A DNA stretch of 12,040 nucleotides from NCBI GenBank assembly GCA_000431335.1, contig FR888015.1, forward strand, positions 1-12,040. The letters run 5' to 3'. This document shows positions 7,175-12,040 of this stretch, piece after piece (the first letter of the stretch is position 1; each line of letters starts with the position of its first letter). The translations under genes and the position numbers were made by a program. The notes under the pieces were generated by a model that saw nothing but the letters and a program-made list of their open reading frames with translations, had not been told where the DNA came from and ran no database searches. The stretch comes from Clostridium sp. CAG:343. GTDB taxonomy: Bacteria; Bacillota; Clostridia; TANB77; CAG-508.

Positions 7175-7203
7175 ATTATAACAAAAAAATAAATATAAGT
7201 AAA
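7175..7203 (-). promoter_or_regulatory. Sigma-A promoter of the RelA/SpoT-like gene and guaA
   Basis: On the minus strand, TTTACT (7203-7198) is 17 bases from TATAAT (7180-7175), with the extended TGT immediately before the -10. It is the only good promoter seen upstream of the two-gene unit. The leader is about 30 bases, too short for a riboswitch. Confidence 0.6.
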
Positions 7204-7237
7204 GCGTAAACTGTAATACTAAAGTAAAAAATAATTA

Positions 7238-7266
7238 TTGAAAAGTTTTTTAGTTTATGCTATTAA
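7238..7266 (+). promoter_or_regulatory. Sigma-A promoter of the DUF3006-hydrolase operon
   Basis: TTGAAA (7238-7243) is 17 bases from TATTAA (7261-7266), with an extended TGC directly before the -10. The ATG at 7257 lies inside this promoter, which argues against it as a translation start. The element is divergent from the promoter at 7203-7175. Confidence 0.5.
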
Positions 7267-7301
7267 TAAAAAAGTATAAAGGAATAAGAAAGGAGTATAT
7301 T

Positions 7302-7646
7302 TTGAATCTTTTTGAAAATTTAAATGATAGAATTAATAAAACATTAGAAAAAGCTAAAAAAGAAAAAAGCATTAAGCCTTCTAATATATATGAAGATGAG
7401 TTGAATTTAGCTAAAAAATTAGATGCTATTGAAGAATATACAATAGAACGATTTGAAGAAAATATAGTAGTATTAGAAAATAGAGAAAATCAAAAAATGA
7501 TAAATGTAGGTAGAGATAAAATACCTGAAGGAGTAAAAGAAGGAGATATTGTAAGGGTAATTAATGGAAAGATTTTAAAAGATGAAAAAAAGACAGAAGA
7601 AGTGTCAGAAAGAATAAAAAATAAAATGGATGATTTATGGAATTAA
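7302..7646 (+). CDS. DUF3006 domain protein, TTG start
   Basis: A 114-residue protein. The start is set at the TTG at 7302, 6 bases after AAAGGAG; the longer frame from ATG 7257 overlaps the promoter and has no ribosome site. Residues 1-45 are charged and probably helical. Residues 46-113 match the DUF3006 pattern: YTIERFEENIVVLE, then KIPEGVKEGDIV, then EVSERIKNKMDDLW. The biochemical function of this family is unknown. From what I know, DUF3006 proteins often sit beside ComEC-like metallo-beta-lactamase-fold hydrolases in Firmicutes, and that is the case here, with only 15 bases before the next gene. The N-terminal extension is longer than the bare domain of about 70 residues. Confidence 0.8.
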   Translation: MNLFENLNDRINKTLEKAKKEKSIKPSNIYEDELNLAKKLDAIEEYTIERFEENIVVLENRENQKMINVGRDKIPEGVKEGDIVRVINGKILKDEKKTEEVSERIKNKMDDLWN

Positions 7647-7661
7647 AAGGAGAAATTACAA

Positions 7662-8576
7662 ATGAGCAAAAAAAAGAAGCAAAAGAAGCAAAGTATAGTA
7701 ATTAGTATTATAAGTACAATTATTCTATTAGGTATAATTTTATTAGGAAGCAATTTTAATAAAACTGAAGAATTTAATAATTTTATAAAAGCTAATAATT
7801 TAATAGAAAATCAAACTGAAGGTAATTTAGAAAATTTAATTGTATATTTTATTGATGTAGGTCAAGCGGATAGTATATTAATAAAGAATCAAGATGATAC
7901 GCTGTTAATTGATGCTGGTAATAATGAAGATGGGCAAGATGTTGTTAATTTTATAAAAGGAAAAGGAATAACAAAATTAAATTATGTAATAGGTACACAT
8001 CCACATGAGGATCACATTGGAGGATTAGATGATGTAATAAATAGCGATTTGAAGATTGAAAATTTATGGATGCCAAAAATACAAACCAATACTAAAACTT
8101 TTGAAGATGTTTTAGATGCGGTAAAAAATAAAGGATTAAAAGTTACAGCACCAAATAAAGGAGATAGTTTTGAAATAGGGAAAGCTAAATGTGAAGTTAT
8201 GACAGATAGTATATTAAACAAAGACAATTTAAATTTATCTTCTATAGTAATTAGACTTGAGTTTGAAAATAATAGTTTTTTATTTATGGGTGATGCAGAA
8301 ACTGCAAATGAAAAAACAAGAACTTGGATGAAAACAGATGTATTGAAAGTAGGGCACCATGGCTCAAATACAAGTAGTTCTGAAGATTTTTTAAAACAAA
8401 TTAATCCAACATATGCAGTAATTATGGCTGGAAAAAATAATAGTTATGGACTTCCTAAGCAAAAAATATTAGACAGATTAACAAAAATTGGTGCAAAGGT
8501 TTACAGAACAGATGAAGAAGGAACAATAATGATGATTTCAAATGGTAATAATATTGAAGTTAAGGAAAACACTTGA
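7662..8576 (+). CDS. Membrane-anchored ComEC-like MBL-fold hydrolase
   Basis: A 304-residue protein with a Lys-rich N-terminus, one membrane segment (about 11-29) and no lipobox Cys, so the catalytic domain should be tethered outside the cell. The metallo-beta-lactamase domain (about 58-300) opens with VYFIDVGQADSILI and holds the zinc motif THPHEDHIGG (His113, His115, Asp117, His118), GDAE with Asp211, and the VGHHGS motif (His232, His233). These match the C-terminal domain of ComEC/Rec2, which is thought to degrade one DNA strand during uptake. The channel part of ComEC is absent, so a free extracellular nuclease or phosphodiesterase is likely but unproven. AAAGGAG precedes the start. It is cotranscribed with the DUF3006 gene. 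Its TGA stop overlaps the rny promoter. Confidence 0.88.
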   Translation: MSKKKKQKKQSIVISIISTIILLGIILLGSNFNKTEEFNNFIKANNLIENQTEGNLENLIVYFIDVGQADSILIKNQDDTLLIDAGNNEDGQDVVNFIKGKGITKLNYVIGTHPHEDHIGGLDDVINSDLKIENLWMPKIQTNTKTFEDVLDAVKNKGLKVTAPNKGDSFEIGKAKCEVMTDSILNKDNLNLSSIVIRLEFENNSFLFMGDAETANEKTRTWMKTDVLKVGHHGSNTSSSEDFLKQINPTYAVIMAGKNNSYGLPKQKILDRLTKIGAKVYRTDEEGTIMMISNGNNIEVKENT

Positions 8577-8601
8577 CAGTTTGCAATAATAAAGTTAAAA
8601 T
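8573..8601 (+). promoter_or_regulatory. Sigma-A promoter of rny
   Basis: A perfect TTGACA (8573-8578) is 17 bases from TAAAAT (8596-8601). The -35 overlaps the TGA stop of the preceding hydrolase gene. The predicted start near 8608 gives a leader of about 88 bases with an AT-repeat stretch near 8640-8650. A second -10-like TATAAT (8601-8606) has poorer -35 spacing. Confidence 0.65.
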
Positions 8602-8695
8602 ATAATAGGTAGGAAAAAATATATTTTAAATTGAAAAACATATATATATATTTTATTCGAACATTGAAAATTAAATAAGAAAGAGGTGCATGGTT

Positions 8696-10237
8696 ATGAA
8701 TATTATAATCATTATTGCCGCTGTCTTAATCTCACTTGCAATAGGTATACTAATTGGAATGGTATATAGAAAAAAAGTTGCAGAGTCTAAAATTCAAGGT
8801 GCAGAGAATGAAGCAAAAAGATTGATAGATTTAGCTAAAAAAGAAGCTCAAAATCTAAAAAAAGAAGAAATTTTTAAGGCTAAAGAAGAAATTATGGCTA
8901 GCCGTAAAGAATTAGATCAAGAGATTAAAGAAAGAAGAGGCGAAGTTCAAAAACAAGAAGCAAGATTAATTCAAAAAGAAGAAAATTTAGAAAGACGTTC
9001 AGAAAATTTTGAAAAAAGAGAGAGAGATGTTGAACAAGAATTACAAAAAATTGAAGAACAGAAAAAGGAATTAGAAGAATTACAATCAAAAGAGATGGTA
9101 GAACTTCAAAAAATTGCAACTTTAACAAAGGAAGAAGCAAAACAAAAATTATTAACAGAAATGGAAAAAGAGTTAACAGCAGAAAAAGCGGCATTAATTA
9201 GGGAACAAGAGCAAAAAGCAAAAGAGACAATTAATAAAAATGCAAAAGAGATGTTATGCTATGCAGTACAAAAATGTGCAGCAGATCATTCTCAAGAAAC
9301 TACGGTATCTATAGTTGCTCTTCCAAATGATGAAATGAAAGGAAGAATTATTGGTAGAGAAGGAAGAAATATAAAAGCTTTAGAAACACTAACAGGAATT
9401 GATTTGATTATTGATGACACACCAGAAGCTGTTGTATTATCAGGATTTGATCCATTAAGAAGAGAAGTTGCAAAAATAGCATTAGAAAAATTAATTGATG
9501 ATGGAAGAATTCATCCTTCTAAAATAGAAGAAATGGTAGAAAAAGCAAAAGAAGAGGTTGAAAATACTATTAAAGAAGAAGGAGAAAGAGCAGTTCTTGA
9601 AACAGGGGTTATTGGACTTCATCCAGATTTAGTAAAATTAATTGGAAAACTAAAATATAGAACAAGTTATGGACAAAATGTATTAAATCATTCTATTGAA
9701 GTTTCAAATTTAGCAAGAATTATGGCAGAGGAATTAGGATTAAATCCAAAACTTGCAAGAAGAGCAGGACTTTTACATGATATTGGTAAAGCATTAGACC
9801 ATGATATGGAAGGAACACACGTTGAAATTGGAGTGGAAGTACTAAAGAAATATAAAGAAAATCCACTTGTAATAAATGCAGTAGAAGCACATCATGGAGA
9901 TGTAGAACCTCAAACATTAGAAGCAGTATTAGTTCAAGCAGCTGATGCAATTTCAGCATCAAGACCGGGGGCAAGAAGAGAAACACTAGAAGCATATATT
10001 AAGAGATTACAAAATCTTGAAGAAATAGCAGATTCATTTGATGGTGTTGAGAAGTCTTTTGCAATACAAGCAGGTCGTGAAGTTAGAATTGTAGTAAAAC
10101 CTGAAAAAATATCAGATGACCAAATGACAATTTTAGCAAGAGATGTTGCTAAAAAAGTAGAAAACGAAATGGATTATCCAGGACAAATTAAGGTAAATAT
10201 TATAAGAGAAACTAGAGTTGTAGATTATGCAAAATAG
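8696..10237 (+). CDS. rny: Ribonuclease Y
   Basis: RNase Y is the membrane-bound endoribonuclease that initiates mRNA decay in many Firmicutes. The protein is 513 residues from the ATG at 8696, matching the family (about 520). AGAGGTG (8682-8688) is 7 bases upstream of that ATG; an in-frame ATG at 8690 is too close. The order is: N-terminal membrane helix (2-24), long charged coiled coil (about 28-190), KH RNA-binding domain with GRIIGREGRN (216-225), and HD domain with HSIEVS (332-337) and the metal-binding LLHDIGKA (359-366, His361/Asp362) plus HHGD (399-402). It has its own strong promoter and a terminator directly after the stop. It heads the rny-ymdB-spoVS neighbourhood known from Bacillus subtilis. 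Confidence 0.97.
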   Translation: MNIIIIIAAVLISLAIGILIGMVYRKKVAESKIQGAENEAKRLIDLAKKEAQNLKKEEIFKAKEEIMASRKELDQEIKERRGEVQKQEARLIQKEENLERRSENFEKRERDVEQELQKIEEQKKELEELQSKEMVELQKIATLTKEEAKQKLLTEMEKELTAEKAALIREQEQKAKETINKNAKEMLCYAVQKCAADHSQETTVSIVALPNDEMKGRIIGREGRNIKALETLTGIDLIIDDTPEAVVLSGFDPLRREVAKIALEKLIDDGRIHPSKIEEMVEKAKEEVENTIKEEGERAVLETGVIGLHPDLVKLIGKLKYRTSYGQNVLNHSIEVSNLARIMAEELGLNPKLARRAGLLHDIGKALDHDMEGTHVEIGVEVLKKYKENPLVINAVEAHHGDVEPQTLEAVLVQAADAISASRPGARRETLEAYIKRLQNLEEIADSFDGVEKSFAIQAGREVRIVVKPEKISDDQMTILARDVAKKVENEMDYPGQIKVNIIRETRVVDYAK

Positions 10238-10238
10238 T

Positions 10239-10278
10239 AAAAAATAGGACTACTTTATTATAAGTAGCCCTATTTTTT
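10239..10278. terminator. Bidirectional terminator after rny
   Basis: Bases 10239-10255 pair with 10262-10278 with one A-C mismatch, around a short loop, and both flanks carry A/T runs. The hairpin lies between the rny stop and the stop of the convergent small gene and can serve both. Confidence 0.8.
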
Positions 10279-10583
10279 TAAAATCTCCAGAAAAATTTAG
10301 GAGAATTTTGACCTTCAAAATAGAGGGCCAAAATGTCTTCAGTTAATCTTGCTGAAATTTTTTTGGGAATTTTTGACTCATCAATCGACATGCTTTCGAT
10401 TAGATTCTCAAAATTTAATTTTGACGACCAATTACAATCTAGAATTGGTTTGACAAAATCAAGTTCGTCTTCCATAATTCTGTTCTTACAATCATAGATT
10501 GTAAGCGGAATTTCAGCGATTTTCTGGAACTGGAACCGTTCTGGATTGAATCCAGCCTGTTTAATAAGATATCCAAACGTCAT
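10278..10583 (-). CDS. Unrecognised small protein between rny and ymdB
   Basis: A 101-residue protein beginning MTFGYLIKQAGFNPERF. The start is the ATG at 10583, because GGGAGGTG (10600-10593) lies 9 bases upstream; an in-frame ATG at 10616 has no ribosome site. There is no signal peptide or membrane helix; the sequence is mixed and looks globular, with aromatic residues near the C-terminus (KFFWRF). I do not recognise the family. Codon choice is unlike the neighbours: CAG for three of four Gln, several CTN Leu, CGG, CCG, TCG, and many TTC and ATC, while surrounding genes use TTA, CAA and AGA almost only. It has its own good promoter and shares the rny terminator, so it is an independent unit inserted in reverse orientation. 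This suggests horizontal acquisition; the function is unknown. Confidence 0.75.
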   Translation of the reverse strand: MTFGYLIKQAGFNPERFQFQKIAEIPLTIYDCKNRIMEDELDFVKPILDCNWSSKLNFENLIESMSIDESKIPKKISARLTEDILALYFEGQNSPKFFWRF

Positions 10584-10612
10584 ATGTTCGGACACCTCCC
10601 TTTTTGAATTTA

Positions 10613-10638
10613 CCATTAAGGGTTTTTTATACTAATGG
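10613..10638 (-). promoter_or_regulatory. Inverted repeat in the leader of the small minus-strand gene
   Basis: CCATTA (10613-10618) is repeated inverted as TAATGG (10633-10638) with 14 bases between. It lies just downstream of the predicted transcription start and upstream of the ribosome site. It may be an operator or a weak hairpin; the short arms make chance possible. Confidence 0.25.
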
Positions 10639-10647
10639 CATAAATAA

Positions 10648-10676
10648 AGTATACCACAAATTAAATTAAAAAGCAA
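10648..10676 (-). promoter_or_regulatory. Sigma-A promoter of the small minus-strand gene
   Basis: On the minus strand, TTGCTT (10676-10671) is 17 bases from TATACT (10653-10648), with the extended TGG directly before the -10. It is divergent from the ymdB promoter, with 17 bases between the two -35 elements. Confidence 0.6.
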
Positions 10677-10693
10677 ATTATGTAAAATACAGA

Positions 10694-10722
10694 TTGATAA
10701 TTTATAAAATATGTAGTATGAT
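10694..10722 (+). promoter_or_regulatory. Sigma-A promoter of ymdB
   Basis: TTGATA (10694-10699) is 17 bases from TATGAT (10717-10722); each hexamer matches the consensus at five of six bases. The leader before the ATG is about 25 bases. ymdB therefore does not depend on read-through from rny, which is blocked by a terminator. Confidence 0.55.
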
Positions 10723-10753
10723 AAATAAAATTAAAATAGAAAGAGGAAAAAAT

Positions 10754-11524
10754 ATGAAAATTTTAGCTGTAGGAGATTTAATTGGTTCAGCAGGAATCAG
10801 AAAATTAAAAAGTGTGTTACCTGAATTAAGAAAAAAGGAAGGTGTTGACTTTGTTATTGTAAATGGTGAAAATTCAGCAGAAGGAATGGGAATGACAGAA
10901 AAAAATTTCAAGGAGATATTAGAGGAAAAAGTTGATGTTATAACAATGGGAAATCACACATGGGGAAAAAAAGATATCTTTAAATTTATTGATCATCCTA
11001 AATTGATTAGACCAGCAAATTATACTAAAGGAGTTGTTGGTAAAGGATATAATATTTATTCTTGCAAAGATAAAAAAATAGCTGTTATTAATTTAATAGG
11101 TAGAGTAGATATGAATGTGCTTTCAGAAAATCCTTTTGTTATAGTAAAAGAAATAATAGAAAATATACAAAAAGAAGTAGATATTATTATAATTGATTTT
11201 CATGCAGAAGCAACTGCAGAAAAAATTGCTTTAGGATATTATTTAGATGGAAAAGTAACAGCAGTTTACGGAACACATACTCATGTTCAGACAGCAGATG
11301 AGACAATTTTAGAAAGAGGTACAGCATATATAACAGATATTGGTATGACAGGACCTAAGAAATCAGTAATAGGTATGGATGTATTAGCATCTATAAAGAG
11401 ATTTGAAACAACACTACCAGAAAGGTATAAAATTGCTACAGGGGAATGCATTTTTAATGGGGTTATTTTTGAAGTAAATGATAAGACTAATAAAGTAATT
11501 AATATAAAGAGAGTTAAAATATAA
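10754..11524 (+). CDS. ymdB: YmdB-family metallophosphoesterase
   Basis: YmdB is a dinuclear-metal phosphodiesterase of the calcineurin-like fold. In Bacillus subtilis it hydrolyses 2',3'-cyclic nucleotides and affects the choice between motility and biofilm. The protein is 256 residues from the ATG at 10754, which follows AGAGGA; the longer upstream frame contains the promoter. The metal ligands expected for the family are present: Asp8 in VGDLIGSAG, Glu39/Asn40 in NGENSAEG, Asn67/His68 in MGNHTW, His150 in IDFHAEAT, and His175/His177 in GTHTHVQTAD. No signal peptide is present. It precedes spoVS as in Bacillus. No strong terminator follows, so some transcription may continue into spoVS. Confidence 0.95.
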   Translation: MKILAVGDLIGSAGIRKLKSVLPELRKKEGVDFVIVNGENSAEGMGMTEKNFKEILEEKVDVITMGNHTWGKKDIFKFIDHPKLIRPANYTKGVVGKGYNIYSCKDKKIAVINLIGRVDMNVLSENPFVIVKEIIENIQKEVDIIIIDFHAEATAEKIALGYYLDGKVTAVYGTHTHVQTADETILERGTAYITDIGMTGPKKSVIGMDVLASIKRFETTLPERYKIATGECIFNGVIFEVNDKTNKVINIKRVKI

Positions 11525-11607
11525 AGATAATATTATAATGAAAGTTATTTTTTGTCGAAATTATAAATTTATTGCGATGAAATTACCTAAAATTTCCAAA
11601 AAAACAC

Positions 11608-11636
11608 TTTACATTTATTTCCAAATAATGTAAAAT
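11608..11636 (+). promoter_or_regulatory. spoVS promoter overlapped by a palindrome
   Basis: TTTACA (11608-11613) is 17 bases from TAAAAT (11631-11636), a sigma-A-type promoter. Bases 11608-11620 and 11623-11634 form a near-perfect inverted repeat with one bulged T, centred on CC at 11621-11622. The palindrome covers the -35, the spacer and part of the -10, a typical place for a repressor operator. I saw no clear sigma-H element, which drives spoVS in Bacillus. Confidence 0.5.
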
Positions 11637-11689
11637 AAAAAACGTAAAAGTTGCAACAACAAAAATAAAATTATAGGAGGCAAAAGAAA

Positions 11690-11953
11690 ATGGAAATTTT
11701 AAAAATTTCATCAAAATCAAACCCTAATTCAGTAGCAGGAGCAATTGCTGGGTTAGTAAAGGAATCAAACAAAGCAGAAATGCAAGCAATTGGAGCAGGA
11801 GCACTAAATCAGGCGGTAAAGGCCGTAGCTATAGCAAGGGGATTTGTAGCACCAGCAGGAGTGGATTTAGTTTGTATTCCAGCATTTGCTGAAGTAGAAG
11901 TAGAAGGAGAAGATAGAACTGGTATAAAACTAATTGTGGAATCAAGAACATAG
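11690..11953 (+). CDS. spoVS: Stage V sporulation protein S
   Basis: SpoVS is a small, highly conserved protein with an Alba-like fold, needed for normal progress of sporulation and spore coat assembly in Bacillus. Its precise molecular role is not settled. At 87 residues it is full length. The diagnostic segments are present: EILKISSKSNPNSVAGAIAG, AIGAGALNQAVKAVAIARGF, and VCIPAFAEVEVEGEDRTGIK. AGGAGG (11675-11680) lies 9 bases upstream of the ATG. The gene has its own promoter and a strong terminator. The rny-ymdB-spoVS order agrees with Bacillus subtilis apart from the inserted minus-strand gene. Confidence 0.97.
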   Translation: MEILKISSKSNPNSVAGAIAGLVKESNKAEMQAIGAGALNQAVKAVAIARGFVAPAGVDLVCIPAFAEVEVEGEDRTGIKLIVESRT

Positions 11954-11967
11954 TATAAAATAAAATG

Positions 11968-12001
11968 CAGACTACATTATTTGTAGTCTGTTTTGTTTTT
12001 T
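11968..12001 (+). terminator. Terminator of spoVS
   Basis: CAGACTAC (11968-11975) pairs perfectly with GTAGTCTG (11983-11990) around a 7-base loop and is followed by TTTTGTTTTTT. Confidence 0.9.
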
Positions 12002-12002
12002 A

Positions 12003-12039
12003 GTTATAGTTCAGTAAGAAATGATTATGGTGTCCAAGC
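12003..12039 (-). repeat. Window-edge inverted repeat, right copy
   Basis: The inverted copy of bases 1-37 (36 of 37 identical), starting directly after the spoVS terminator and running to the penultimate base of the window. It probably continues outside. Confidence 0.85.
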
Positions 12040-12040
12040 T

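Noticed and set aside
8925..9194. Minus-strand Leu/Phe-rich ORF
   Set aside because: Mirror of the Glu/Lys-rich coiled coil of RNase Y, a well-known artefact of such regions.
9720..9995. Minus-strand ORF of 91 codons
   Set aside because: Antisense of the RNase Y HD domain, with no supporting start signals.
11525..11607. Terminator or sigma-H promoter between ymdB and spoVS
   Set aside because: Only short, weak pairings and no AGGA-type sigma-H -35 could be seen.

Overview
This window is AT-rich DNA that looks like a low-GC, endospore-forming member of the Clostridia. The reasons are strong Shine-Dalgarno sites, TTGACA/TATAAT promoters, strong T-tailed terminators, TTA/AGA/CAA-dominated codon use, and several sporulation-linked genes (SpoVS, a YtvI-type membrane protein, a probable coat protein, and a forespore-type small protein behind a sigma-G-like promoter). 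It appears to be a chromosomal segment. No rRNA, tRNA, CRISPR array or complete insertion sequence was seen.

Left part (1-4200). A 37-base repeat sits at the very edge. It is followed by a tiny minus-strand Asn-rich gene (35 codons) with its own sigma-G-like promoter and terminator. Divergent from it is murD (D-glutamate ligase of peptidoglycan synthesis). Next come a protein with a Pro/Gly-rich tail that is probably spore-coat related, a Cys-rich two-CBS-domain protein, and a ytvI-family gene broken by a one-base frameshift at 3852. Most of these units are separated by hairpin terminators.

Middle (4200-8600). On the minus strand, a diverged RelA/SpoT-like protein lies 27 bases upstream of guaA (GMP synthetase), which suggests a two-gene purine-nucleotide operon. 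Divergent from it is a two-gene operon: a DUF3006 protein, best started at a TTG codon, and a membrane-anchored ComEC-like metallo-beta-lactamase-fold hydrolase.

Right part (8570-12040). This is the rny - ymdB - spoVS block also known from Bacillus subtilis: RNase Y, the YmdB phosphodiesterase and SpoVS. A small, unrecognised minus-strand gene with atypical codon use and its own good promoter is wedged between rny and ymdB. spoVS has a sigma-A-type promoter overlapped by a near-perfect palindrome. The window ends in an inverted copy of the left-edge repeat (36 of 37 bases identical).

The points most worth a second look are the altered RelA/SpoT-like protein beside guaA, the foreign-looking gene interrupting rny-ymdB, the ytvI frameshift, the ribosome-site hairpin in front of the coat-like gene, the palindrome over the spoVS promoter, and the inverted repeat bounding the window. 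Nothing here is proven to be a new system.
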